Origin: Dirofilaria immitis
Lineage: Eukaryota > Nematoda > Chromadorea > Rhabditida > Onchocercidae
Assembly (NCBI GenBank): GCA_024305405.1
Contig: JAKNDB010000088.1
Location: 1,196,001-1,260,000, forward strand
Direction: 5' to 3'
DNA: 64,000 nt
Made by a program: the position numbers and the translations under genes. Positions 13,856-26,525 of this stretch are shown in pieces (positions within the stretch are counted from its first letter, which is position 1; each line of letters opens with the position of its first letter). The notes below the pieces were generated by a model. It was not told where the DNA came from, did not search any database, and saw only the letters and a list, made by a program, of their open reading frames with translations.

Positions 13856-14110
13856 TCGAAATTATCTTTTAACAATATATTATCAAAGTAAAGTTAAAAT
13901 AACATTATCTATCTAATCTTTTAACAATAACTGAAACAATATCATCTGTCCTTTATCAATAACTAGAAGAATATTATCTAGTTTCTTTTTTAACATTAAC
14001 TGGAACGATATCATGTAATCTCAAAGAAACAATATCATCTATCTTTTAACAATAACTGAGACATTATCATCTATCTTTTAACAATAACTGTAACAATCAT
14101 TACAATCTAC
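13856..14110 (+). repeat. degenerate tandem array built on cttttaacaataactg
   Basis: Five or six diverged units of roughly 40-50 bp contain variants of ttaacaataactgaaacaa followed by tatcatctat. The unit length drifts and some units are truncated, so the array is old. Confidence 0.7.
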
Positions 14111-15003
14111 TTATCAATTAGATAAACAAAGTAATGATATATTTTAGAATTTGAAGACTATAATTTTACTTAATTAAAAAAGAAAATTTTTTTAGTAATT
14201 ACTAGAATAATACTATTCATTTGTTAATTTAACATAATGTAAATTAATTATAACAAAAAGTTGAAGAATGTCATTTCATTTAAAAACTTTCAAAGGATTA
14301 ATTTAAATGATAAGAGAAATGAATTTATAAGAGAGCAAATTTATTTATATGCTTTTAATTTCTCTTATCATTTTTTTTATCCAAAATTTCTCTGCTATCA
14401 TAATACGTATAATATAGTACATGATAATAAGTAAAAAATAATTATTTTTAAAAATGGATAAGGGAGGTAGAAAATTTTTATTGATACAATTCAAAAGCAT
14501 TTATGCGGATATATTAGTGAGAAATTTCGGATAGAACTAATTAAGCCATTATTAGAAGATTTGTTAATTAGCCTAAGATTTTATTAGCTAAAATTATACA
14601 GGGCTTCATTTCAATGATTCAAAAATAAGCCTTCTCAAGAGACGATATCAAACTCAATAATCTAGCTAAAAATGACAATCCTATATCAATCAGTATGGAA
14701 ATCAAAGATTAATTTAACACTACATTGATAACTAACTCAAAGATCGTTGAAATTTGGGTGGAAAAAAGAAAATTAAACTTAAATTTAAAAAATATTGCAA
14801 AATATCAAAGAATAAAAAAAAACAATATAAATAACAAATTTTTGCCAAAAAAAATAATAAATCTCACAATGAGATGATTATACAATTAATTAATAAAAGA
14901 AAACGAAAAATTTGATAGTAAAATATTAAAAAATATCGTTTAAATTGAAAAATTTTTTTACAATATACCGCTCTATGACTTTTTCGTTTTTTTTATCATT
15001 TTA

Positions 15004-18000
15004 TCAACCACTAAAGCAACCAACAAATTCGCTAATTTGAATAGGATATTCCTGTATCACACGATATTTTTCCGTATCATAAATCTAAAATAATAATTAA
15101 TGAATTGAATACAAATCAAATATTTATCATACGATTTCTTCATTAACCGTAAAATTTCATTTCAATAATTGAAACGAATAGTTTATGAATATAAAAATTT
15201 TTTGAAGCTAATAATTTTTGAAAAAAGAATGAAAGAAGAGGGAAAAAAATTTGATATATTGCATAGAAATAAAATCAATCCTCTTATCTCAAAACTTTAT
15301 CAGGCCGTCTTTAATTGATCGAATGATATCAAAAAAAAAAATATGATAATGAAATATCTTTCATAATTGCATTTCTTTTTCTCTTATCTTCTACCTGTAT
15401 TTTATTAGAAGCTGTATAAAGAATGAATAGAGTATCATTCTGATATGTTAATCCAATTAAATCACGTGGAAATTGTGGGAAATAATTTGTTATCAGACCG
15501 AAAAATGTTGCAACATTCCAATAGGCATCATATGTTGCAAAATTATCACCCTGAAATTTCGCTGATAATTTTTTGAAGTTTATCCGAAAAAATGAATGAT
15601 AAATTCCATAGGAGAAAATCTTAAATAAAATATGCAAAATTTTCATAAATTCGTTTTATCAATCAATAAATGCTACTTGTTGAAATTTTAATTAAAATAA
15701 GCATTAAAGACTTACTTCAATAAGAACTTGATTACCATCAATCCATTGAAATCCTGCACGCGGATATATTGACATTTTTTTGTTAATGTTTGCGGACTCT
15801 TACGCGCAAGCTACAAAATATGGCCGTAATTCACAATTTGATTATTCATATTATTCTACGTTAAAATACAGCGTAAAAATGTCATGATTTAATAATGCGA
15901 AGACTAACGTAGAAAATTTTATTTTCCGACTCCAACGATATCGATAAACAGTTTTATGTTCAATAAGTACGGTTACGCCACTTCTCGTATTGGTATACGC
16001 AACTGTAACAGTACGTGGACCATTCGGAAACATTTCATTGACAAAAAATGATGCCTTTTGATGTAAATTATCATTCCTCCAGATTTGATATACACGATCA
16101 CGAGCAAATAAATAAATTCGACCATTAAATGCTAAAGGAATTTTAAATTTTAAATTACAACTGAGGCAACAAATTTATTTGCATGAATTCAGAAACTTTT
16201 GAAATTATTCGAATTTTTGCACTTCCATATTTCTCAGAATAATGTTTAATTACAGCTTCTGTATAAAAAAAAAAAAAATTTACAAAGTTTTACTTTTCTT
16301 TCATTTTGTAATTTCTAAAAAAGTAATTTTTTTTTGCTAAAATTTTTAAACTTTTAAATGTTTGATTTATTTTTCAAAAAAATTTTTGAATGGATTTTAT
16401 AACATTTGAAAATTTCAATTAAATATTTCAAATAAAATATAACTTTTTGCAGAACATAATATTTATACTTTTTTAAGCTTAAAAGAAAAAAATTTTTTTT
16501 TCGAAATCTACAACCTACCACGTGTGACAGCATCAAAACGATGCGGACAAGTTTTTATCGGTAACGCAAGTGGTGGAAGTGATTTTGTTGGTGTTGCAAC
16601 TAATAATCGTTCCCACATAAATTCGTCGGTAATATCCGGTATCTGTTCATGTATCGGTGATGTTGAAGTAGTAGTATGAGAAGTAGGTACAGTAGTAGTA
16701 GTGGTGGTAGTAGTAGTAGTAGTAGTTACTGCATTTTTGTTCCAGTACAGATAATTGAACTTCGAAATATTCAAAGACGGAGTGGTGTCTTTCCAGTAGG
16801 ATTCTGTTGTATCAGCCCAGTACCATGATGTTGGTGATTCATCCCAAAAGTTACCAACATCATATGGTTGTTCTTTTATTGCTTCCCATTCAACATTAGT
16901 TAATGTTGTTGTTGTTTCTACATCAGATTTCCAATCAAGATTCTCGAATCTATTAGCTTCTTGTCCTATTTGTTGTTGTTGTATTTCATCACCATGTATT
17001 TGATGATACCTGTTCTCATTCCAATAAGATTCTATATCATCACTATCATCTAACAATAAGTATGCATTTTTGGATATCGCTTCACATGTCTTGGCTTTCT
17101 CAAACGTTTTCTTCCTAAAACGAATTCCATTATTCATCAAAATGAATTTCTAAAAGAAATATCGAATTCTTCAAAATTTCTGGATCGAAATTCAGGATGA
17201 CATTTTTGAAAAATTCGGAGTTCTCATTCAAATTTACTTTGAAAAAAATTAAAATTTTGAGAAATTTAGGGTCCGCAATCAAAGTTGCAAACCACAAATA
17301 CAATTATCCAAAAAACAGCATAAGTTTCTTGAACGAATGATGATGATAGCTTATGAAAATTGAAATGAGAAAAAATTCTCACATATACCTTTGCCTTTGC
17401 GTTTTCGCTTCATTTCATATGGATTTTGTCCTGACTCAATAATCAATGCTATTTTCTGTGCCCTTGATAATTTTGGTATTTTCATCGGGACCTGTATTTC
17501 GCCTTTTTCATTTGCTGATAGATGATGCTGGCGACGATGACTTGCTACAGATGTATGGTCTACATCCTTAAAAAATTGGAAATTTGAAGAAATTTTGAAA
17601 TTTTTGTTAAAATTAAAAACAAAAAAGTTTGATAAAATTTCAAAAGAAAAATATTCTAAAAAAATTATAAATGCTTTTCTCACGAAGAAAACTTTGAAAG
17701 TTTTCTTAAATGAAAATTTTATTTTTTGATATCTCAAATCATTACAATTTATTACAAACAATATTAGCCTACTTCAAAATTCTATATAAATAGCCAAGTA
17801 ATCAAAAGAACGCATATTCATATGTATCGTTTATTGGGTCCTTGGCTGATTTCGTTATCACTTATCATAAATAATATTTTGATTAACATAAATAAGCGAT
17901 AATGGAATGAGAATTGATATGAACATTAAATTTTCTTGAATTTAAGACAACATTAGAAGAAATATAAGTTAAATTACCTGTTTGGGTCGTTTTTCGCATT

Positions 18001-18066
18001 TGATAAATTTCCGAAATATACCAAATAAGTAAAAGCAATTAATGCAGTTGTGCTATGCAGCCACAT
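15004..18066 (-). CDS. secreted hemopexin-like repeat protein
   Basis: Minus-strand exons in coding order: 17978-18066, 17389-17566 (placement uncertain), 16519-17114, 15931-16131, 15716-15798, 15395-15550, 15004-15084 (stop at 15004-15006). The first exon encodes a signal peptide (MWLHSTTALIAF.. ending LSNA). The large third exon encodes an acidic, Trp/Tyr-rich segment with repeated ESYW/YLYW/NFW words and a run of 12 threonines, a likely O-glycosylated linker. The C-terminal part starts at CPHRFDAVTRAFNGRIYLFA and contains blades typical of hemopexin repeats: FDAV..GRIYLFARDRVYQIW, AGFQWIDGNQVLIEG, and DTLFILYTASNKIQIYDTEKYRV. No metalloprotease domain or zinc motif is present, so it is not a full matrix metalloproteinase. 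Phases agree for every exon except the second. The donor at 15930 (gtcgga) is weak. Likely extracellular; its ligand is unknown. Confidence 0.78.
16676..16726 (-). repeat. in-frame trinucleotide repeat coding poly-threonine
   Basis: On the plus strand a run of gta/gtg triplets (about 16682-16726) reads on the minus strand as consecutive ACT/ACC threonine codons. It lies inside the linker exon of the hemopexin-like gene. Such coding microsatellites vary in length between individuals, and length change here stays in frame. Confidence 0.85.
17389..17566 (-). CDS. uncertain exon 2 of the hemopexin-like gene
   Basis: A 178-bp stretch with good flanking splice signals encodes a basic segment (DVDHTSVASHRRQHHLSANE ... 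ending KRKRKGK), which could be a propeptide with dibasic processing sites. It lies between the signal-peptide exon and the large linker exon. Those two exons fit each other directly (two bases plus one), so an exon between them should be a multiple of three; 178 is not. Either one or two bases are missing or extra, small neighbouring exons were missed, or this exon is alternative or dead. Confidence 0.45.
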
Positions 18067-18282
18067 CTTTAATATTAATTAAATTCTGCATGATACAGGT
18101 AATTTTTAATTATATCGTCTTTTTGATTATCGACAGTAAATCATTTTATTTTTAGCCCTATCGACAAAATTTCAATCAGCCAATTTTTTTCTGACTTGAA
18201 AATAGAAGTTTTCATGGTACTTTTAACAATCTAATTAATGTTTCTCTAATCGCTTCAATCTTCTTAATATATGCAATTCTCT
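18067..18282 (-). promoter_or_regulatory. upstream region of the hemopexin-like gene
   Basis: About 215 bp between the start codon (18064-18066) and the boundary of the 1.2-kb duplicated segment. An acceptor-like atgcag sits about 20 bp upstream of the ATG (plus-strand 18086-18090), a possible trans-splice site. No clear TATA box was seen. Confidence 0.35.
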
Positions 18283-19499
18283 AACTGAGTGCATTATTGT
18301 AAAATCTTTATATGAAATTAATTCTTGAAATTTCCACTTCATGATATTTCGACAAATTCCTAATACGAGAAGATAGTGATACGAAAACAATATTTACGAA
18401 TTCATTTTTTACTACTTATTGATAAGGAAATAACATTCTGATCATTATTTATTAAAAGAGTTTACGGGAAATAATTATATTATCATTTTTTGGAGGAAAT
18501 TTACAATCGAACTTTGTTATCAAATTTATTTATTCATAATATTATCAAATCTAAGGAAAAATTTTTAATACTTTTAAAATGTCATGTCGAAAAGTAAAAT
18601 TGAATTCATTTCTGATATCTAATCAAAACCTTAAAAGTTCTATTATTTTAATAAAAGATTATCGATTGATAAAAAAGTCGAATAATGTTCAAATGATATA
18701 TCTCGAAATATTTATAGCCTAATTTTACTAATTCAAAATGAATGATATGGTACGTGCAAGATTTCGTAATAACTATTTGAATTGGTGAAAATTCACACGT
18801 ATGATGAAATCTCAAAGTAATGCATCATTGATGGCAAGAAGTCAAAATGACATCTAATCGCATGAAGAAGCTCGATATCATATTCATTGAAAGTTTGAGA
18901 ATTCCTCTAATCATTCGTTTTACCGAATATAACTCCTACAATATTAACTCCAATTTATCATAAGGGAAACTTCAGAGGAAACCAGAAGCTAAAAGATAGT
19001 CTGATTAGTCTTTTGCCTCTGCATCAAAATGAGACGATCAATTTGCACGTTAGAATCGTTTCGGATGATTATTGGCCAAAATATTATTACTTTTAAAGAT
19101 TTTAGATGCAAAGTTTCTGGCTTTGCTAGGCTTGCTATGTTGAATATAGTGTAATAGAATTATTATTATTATACCATTAACAAATAAATTTACAAAATGA
19201 GGAATAATATTATGAACGAAGTACTAACAGCATTTACTGTTGAAAAGGGAATAGTCAATTTTTAATGATGACATCAATTTTTCCTGAAAATTCACTTTAA
19301 CTGAAGAGATACTTTATGATATGCTTTTATCCATCAACAGCGAGCCAAGTTAGCTGATCAAACTTCTACACAACATATTCTCAATAGAATATTTTGCACT
19401 AAAGCATTAAGAAATCTTAGCCTAATAGTAGTTTAAAATTCAAATTTTCTCAAGAGTATTTCGCTATGAAGTTTAGATGAAATTTATGTCAATGAAACA
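18283..19499 (+). repeat. 1.2-kb dispersed duplicate, copy A
   Basis: Direct-orientation partner of 46297-47497. The two copies run in parallel from aactgagtgcattat to tatgtcaatgaaaca with only a handful of substitutions and one clear 17-18-bp difference (A has cttcatgatatttcgaca-like extra bases near 18339-18356). No long ORF, terminal inverted repeats or LTRs were found. The copy lies directly upstream of the hemopexin-like gene. Beyond both ends the flanks still show weak resemblance, suggesting an older duplication whose core was later homogenised. Confidence 0.92.
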
Positions 19500-20924
19500 T
19501 TAATGATTTGAGATTTCATTTTATATATCTCCTTCTTTTGCTGTTCAGAATTAACTTTCAAAAAACTTTTCCTCTTCTCGATTTCTTCATTGATAAGCTT
19601 TGACATATTGCGCTATATTCTTTTATGGCATCATACTTTTTCCGATCAAAAACTTTACAGTGCTAGTTGGATGCATATCACAAGGAGACATATGTCGTGT
19701 AATTTAGATAATTAAAATTAAAAAAAATTTTAAATGAAATAATTCGAACTATAAAATACGTAGGGATAAATATTTTGATAAACTGAAGTTACATGATATT
19801 CATTGACTGATATTATACGTATCTATCAATCCCTCAATCAAAATACTATCTGGAGGATGGATTACTGAATAGACACAATGGTTCATCTCATATGATTCAA
19901 TTTCTTGACAGATACTTCTTTAATCTTCTTATGAAAAATCAACAAGTCAACATTCAGAAGGATTATTTTTGAATAATAATAATGATTCATATTTTTGTAG
20001 TAGAGAGCTAAGAAAAAATGGCTATAGTAGCAACAATTGAAAATGAAAAAAAAAAAAATTGTACTAAATGTTCTCGAAGAAAACTTTTATTTCCTAAATT
20101 TTCATTGGTATTGATACATTTTGGTGAATCTTTCTATTTTTCTATTTTTTTTTATAACTTTTACCATTTTAACTGATCTAAGAAAGAAAAAAAATGAATA
20201 CAACGGCATTTATCCTATAGCATTTCAAATTATTAATTGAACTTTGTATTTAATAATAGTTAAGGGTGAAAATTTTTGAAATGATTCCTAATTGAATGAT
20301 AAAGCAACAACGACTGATGATCGATGATTCGAATTTAATCAAAGAAAAATCTATGATTTTTTTTTTTAGATCAATAAAAAGACAGAATAATAAAAAAAAA
20401 CGAAGTTTTTATTCATAAAAAAAAAAATAAAGGAAAAAAGAATGAGAAACTGTAAACTTATAGAATCTTTCTTCGTTTTTTTTCTTGTCTCATCAACATT
20501 TAAGAAATAGGAAAAAATATCACAACAAATGCTACTAGGAATATAAATTATCCATTTTATCCGTTAATTTTTTGATCATTTTTCTTTCGTTTTCTTTTTT
20601 TTTTTTTTTTGACATAACGGACGAAAAAAAAAAGAATGAGTTTATTTTAAAGCAAAATATTTTAAATTTACAACTTGTACATTTAAATAAAATTTCATTC
20701 ATTTCATTTTTTTTAATATTTATTTGTAATTAACTTTTCACCCATTTTCGCTTCCTTCTTTTAAGATAAATTCAAATAGTTGATAAATATCGTCTGAATT
20801 TATTATGCGATAAAACTTTTACATAGTTTTATTTTCAGATAAATTCCAATCATATAATTTGACTTATATTTTGAAAATGCTGATATGATGATAAATAAAA
20901 TAAAAACTTCGCTAAGTTTGAATT

Positions 20925-20954
20925 TAGCAAATTTGCTAAATTTGCTAAATTCAG
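20925..20954. repeat. short palindrome built of ttagcaaatttgctaa
   Basis: gaatttagcaaatttgctaa followed by atttgctaaattc forms an inverted repeat whose arms can pair almost perfectly; one half-unit is duplicated. It could fold into a small hairpin. No function is visible. Confidence 0.7.
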
Positions 20955-23639
20955 CTAATCTTCTATTGAACATTTAAAAAGCCTTAATTTTAATCAAAAT
21001 TTCAATTTATCAACAATATCGAAATGAATTTTTGGAAAAAATCGGATGAAAATAGTTACAAAATTGCTGCAATTTTTTTTTGATACATCTAAATTTGTTT
21101 TAAAGAATATTTTTACAAAAATTTTGAATCTATTTAAATGAGAAAGAAAATGTGGTGGAATAAAATTTTCAAAAATGGGATAGAAATAAAAATTTAAAAA
21201 AGGTGCGAAGAGAAAGAGAAAGAGAGAGAGAGTGGAAGAGAAAAATAAGCGCTTTTTGTATTTCATTCTACGACAATGATACTATTCTCGACAAATTACA
21301 AATGTGTAAACTAAAAATATAGAAATATATTTTTCTATTTACCTTTATTGCAAAGTTATTCTATTCAATTTTATCTATTATAAAATTATAGATATTTTAG
21401 TTACGTATATGTATTGTTTGTTTTTTTTTTGATTTGAAAGAAAAAAATTAAATGAATTGATTAAATTATCTTATCATTCATTTAATAAAATGTTGTATTA
21501 AATTTATATTAATTTAACAACACATAATGGAATAAGTAAAAATTAGTAATAAAAATGAAATTTTATTGTTTGAATATTTTAAGCAATAAATAAACAAATA
21601 TATTTGATAAATAAATTTTTCGATTTCAAATTATCAATTTCTTGTCAAAATTAATTAAAAACGATAATCGAATTAGAATAAGTAAAAATAAAATATGTTA
21701 AGCAAAAATTCTATTTATGATGAAAATAGTCGTTGTGAAATTTTTTCCATTACTATAAAATTTAGTTTCTATAATGTTATAAATGATAATATTAGTTATT
21801 TTCATGATAAATCAAGATAAAATTTTTCTTTTTAATTAATTCTTTTAGAATAGTAAATAAACAATATTATGAATGATAAGATTCGTTATATTCAATATAA
21901 TTTCTTTTTAAAAATATTTTATCATTTTTCTGAAAATATTAGTATTCTAGCTTTTGGACACATAAAAATATCATTTATAATTTCTTTTTATCATATGAAA
22001 TCTTAGTAAAATTTATTTTCAAATGATAATGATTTGCTTTTTAAGTTGTGAAATTTTAAGAATTTCGAATGGATAACAGATTTGATACGATGTTCTTTCA
22101 TTTTTTTGATTTTAAGATTTCATAAAATTCAGTTTTAACTTTTTGATGTATAGCTATTTTGGATAAGAAAATAGGAAGAAAATGTAGAAATTCTTTATTA
22201 TATTAATAAATTGAATTAAAAATTAAAATAGAATTTCAAAAAAAAAAAATGAAAGAAAATGTTTGATAATAAACGTATCGTTGTAGTATTAACTAAAATT
22301 GAAATTTGATTTATTAAATAGGAAAGAGTAAGGAGGAAGAGAGATGATTTTACGGTTGATTTGTTACAAAAATATTTTTATATCTAAATGCATAAGCAAT
22401 AAAGTTTGTATTAAAAAATGAATGATAAAAATATTTTGATGAAAGAGATGATGATAAGGAATTTTTTTATTCTACAACATCTTCATTCCTTCTTTTTTTT
22501 TCACTTCCCTTTCTCTTGCCCTCTCTCTTCTCTCTCCTCCCTCTTCTTTCCTTCTTTTTTTTTAATTCCTTTAAATAAAATGATTGAAGTGAGAAAATTT
22601 AAAAAAGAAAAAAGAGAAAAAAAGATTGATAAAAAGTAAAAGTTATTTAGTCGTAAAAGAAATAATACGTTGTAATATACAATTTATATATATATATATT
22701 CGTATAAAAATTGATATTTCAAAAAAGTTATGATTATAATTTTGAAAAAGAAAACTTTAAATTTGAAATTATTTGAAAAACATTTCGGCTATTTTTATTA
22801 CTATAAAAATATTTTATTGTTTAAAATAAAAATAATTTTTTTAGCTTTTTAAAATTTCAATTTTTAAATAAACAAAATATACTTTGGAATATAAACATTT
22901 TTGTATAATAAATAATTTTCATATTTTTGCATAAATTAATTAATCGATGTCGAATTAAATTTAATTTTTAATCAAAAAAATTTATTAATTATAATTATTT
23001 CAATTTAATTGATATTTTTGTTCCATCAAATAAATTAATTTTTTTCTTTCTTTGCAATATTTACAAGAATGAATGTTTTTTTTTTTTTGCTTAATAGTAT
23101 GATAATATTGTTAAAATAAATGAAAAAAAAGTATTTTAATGATTTGGAATAAAAATAATTTTTAATTGATTAAATTTTTATTTTTTAAATAAATAAATAT
23201 TTTGAAACAAACATTTTAGTTTCTATATGCTTACCGTATTTCAAATATAGTAAATAATTTGAGGGAAAGAAAATTTAAAAATGTTTATTTAAATAATAGC
23301 AATAGTTATTAAACTATTAATAGAAAATAAATATATGATTATTACGAAATATTTATCGATATGAAAATTTATAATAATTTAAAGTATTATGGAAATAAGA
23401 AAAGAAATATGAGACATTTCTTTTTCAAATTGCTAACATCATAAATCGTAATCTTTGATATGTACAATAAAATAGAATTATTGAAAAGAGTAAGCTAAAT
23501 GTGAATATTAACAAAATCAAAAATTTACATAGAGATGAACTGATTCAAATGAACGGTATGCAAACATTTTTCTGCAACAGACAACGATGATACCATTAAG
23601 AAGAGGTGGAGCATGCTTATCTTGATTTAGCTGCTCATA

Positions 23640-24095
23640 CTATTATTATCATTATTATTATTATTATTATTATCATCATCATCATTATCAATTCGATCAT
23701 TTATCGTCAATACTAATCATTATCACCAATACTATCATCAATACTATATGTTGTTGATCAACATCATCATCAGTAACATCATTATTATTATCATTATCAT
23801 CATCGTCATCGTTATAATTATTACTATCATTATCTAATGCTATCATCATTATTACTAATATCATCATCATCATTATGGTCATCATTGCTATCAATTATTA
23901 CCATTATTGTCGTCATCAATACCATCACCATAATCACTATTGCATCACCATTTTCAACATGACTATTATCAGCATATCATCATCATCATCATCATTATCA
24001 TCGCAATATCATTATTTCGTATCATTATTATCACTATTACGATCGTATAAAGCGTGATTTTTATCATGCGCAGCATTATTATCATCATGTTGAAT
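23640..24095. repeat. (ATT/ATC)n trinucleotide tract
   Basis: About 450 bp dominated by att, atc and aca triplets with many interruptions. It accounts for the low-complexity open frames on both strands (runs of Asp/Met or His/Tyr/Ser), which I reject as genes. Confidence 0.9.
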
Positions 24096-26269
24096 GTAAT
24101 CTATGGAGTAAAACTAAGAAATATTTAATTTCATTTTCTTCCATTTTTCAACTGCTAAAATTATTTTGATAATTTAGATGATAATGAAAAAAAAATTGTC
24201 AAATTTTATTCATTTATTATTATATTAAATCAGATAGCACTTTTAATATTATTTTTATTTCATCATCCATTAGCAAATGCTAAAACTTTCCATTAAAATA
24301 TACATTTAATAATTCATATAAATTAATTTTAAAATATTATTTTCTTTTCAATCTTAATCAAATCATTTTCAATAAAAGACAAATTAATAAATTCATTGTG
24401 CTATAAAAATTTTTATCAAAAATTAACTAATCAAAATTGAACAATCAAAAATATACCGTATCAGAATATCAATGAAATTATTCATTGTTAAATTGCTTTA
24501 TAAATGTAATATAAAAATTAAATAATTAAAAATTTAAAAAAACGATCAAAGTAATAGAAATTTTTAATTAATTTAATAACTTATAATACTAATTTCTTCC
24601 GTCCATTTTTTTAATCTTTCATTTATTTTAGCAAATGTATAAACTTTTTTTCTTCTTTTTAAATACATTGTTATACTAAAAAGTTTTGCTTTTGCATTAT
24701 AGTATTTAAATTGATTTTTTCTTTTTTGATTTATATATATATATATATTGTAGCAAATATTGTTTGTTTGTAAAACATTTATATAATATATATAAATGTA
24801 TATATCCATTATCTATGGAGAGGTTTAAATAAAATTAAAGCATCCATTAAGCATCATTTCAAATTTGTTTTAAGCTCGTTTATTTGCATAGTAGTCGAGA
24901 AGATTAAACCACTCATGTTTATATAATTTAAAAAAAAAAGTGATGCTTTCAAGTTGAATAAATCAATCATTAGTTAAATCAAATAAAAAAAAAAATTCTG
25001 TTAACAAAATAGTATTATTCTGATATTATTATCGTTCGTTTATTTATCATTTTCTTTTACAGTCTTAAATTTTATATATTATCATATTTATTCAAACTTT
25101 TTTCATTTTATTCTTTAAAAGAAATTTAATTCTTTTTTATTTCGAAAAAAATAGAACCATTGAAATCGACAATCACTGGAATTTTAAATAATTTTTTTCT
25201 AAAAATTTGAATAGAAAATTATTTGCTTTATGCAAATGAATATTTTATTCCTTTTTAAAAAAAAAATTTTGATTTAACAATTTTAATTAGTTTTTACTTT
25301 TTACTAATTGCTATTGCATTTATTAGTAGATTTGTCGAGAATCTGATTATCAATTTCAATCTACTGTTATCATTAATATTTTCATTTATTCATCATTATT
25401 ATTATTTCAATTTTATCAAAACAAAAGATTTGATTACAGGTAGTAAATCAAATTTAATCCATTATCTGATTAAAAAAATTTTCCTTACTTATCATATCGG
25501 TTATTTAAACTTTATGAGGAAAAAATGATCCAAAAATCCAATTTATTACAATGTGTATTTAAGCTATCAGATTAATTAGTATTCTTTTTATTCGTCATAT
25601 TTTAGCTATTTGTAATTTCAACAGATAATAAACAAATGGTTCAATTGTGAGAAATAAAATTTAAATTTGCTTATTATCACATTTAATGAAAAAAATTAAA
25701 ATATTTCATTTGATGACATTTCAAAAAAAAAAGAGAAAATTTCCCATTCTTTTTATCAGTATTATCATTTTTCATGTCATTTTTCGTCTCGCCATGATAC
25801 GAAAAAAGATTGATAAAAAGAAGGAGAAAAAAGAATTACTTAATGATTAAGAAAAAAAAAAGAATGGTATGATGATGATATCTGTTATAAATCTAAGACG
25901 ATGATCATGCTAAAGAAATCATTTTCACAAGCTATTACATTTACAGAACCAATCAAAGAAAAAGTGAAAGAAAAAAAAATTAGTTTTTTTTCATTTTTAC
26001 AACATTACTAGAAAAACTAATAGAGATGAAATATTATTCATTATTTCCGATTTCCATGTATCTATCAAAAATTTTCGAGAAAAATGATTTAGTATTTTAT
26101 ATCGATGATTATATTCATTATCATTAGCCGATCAAAATTATCAAGAATTTTTTAGCATTATGATTTTCGAGAACACAGACATTTATTGGATTTTTTTGCA
26201 AAAAAAAAAAAACTATAATAATAATTACATTTGAAATAAAATATGTACAATGCATTCAATAAATGCATT

Positions 26270-26525
26270 ATTGACGTACAGTAAATTCAAATGCCAGAAA
26301 ATACAGTTAGTTAAAATACCGTAGTCCTGGGTGATAAATTATAGTAATTATGGAGTTGAAAAAGCATATAATATATTATTATTTTTCTCAAATTTTTGAG
26401 CAAGAAAACAAGAAAATTTTTATTTCAGTAATGTTGAACAGTGAATTCAAGCGCTAAGAGATATGGTCAGTTAAAAACAACCATAATCCTGAATATTAAG
26501 CTACCGTAATTCTGCAATTGTAAAT
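26270..26525 (+). repeat. diverged tandem duplication, ~165-bp spacing
   Basis: The segment around 26278-26360 (cagtaaattcaaatgccaga..) and that around 26437-26525 (cagtgaattcaagcgctaag..) align along their length with many substitutions, including matching taatcctg/tagtcctg words. It is an old local duplication without coding potential. Confidence 0.6.

Larger units (their letters stand above)
10819..15003. other. intergenic between convergent genes, AT-rich
   Basis: The beta-galactosidase gene ends on the left and the hemopexin-like gene ends on the right, so this is a tail-to-tail interval. I see no coding stretch. It holds two small tandem families, described separately, and otherwise simple AT-rich DNA. 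Confidence 0.6.

Noticed and set aside
18283..19499. Retrotransposon or gene inside the 1.2-kb duplicate
   Set aside because: All six frames are broken every few dozen codons; no reverse transcriptase, integrase or LTR signature was seen.
23697..24057. Two open frames rich in Asp/Met and His/Tyr/Ser
   Set aside because: Fully explained by the ATT/ATC trinucleotide tract read on either strand.
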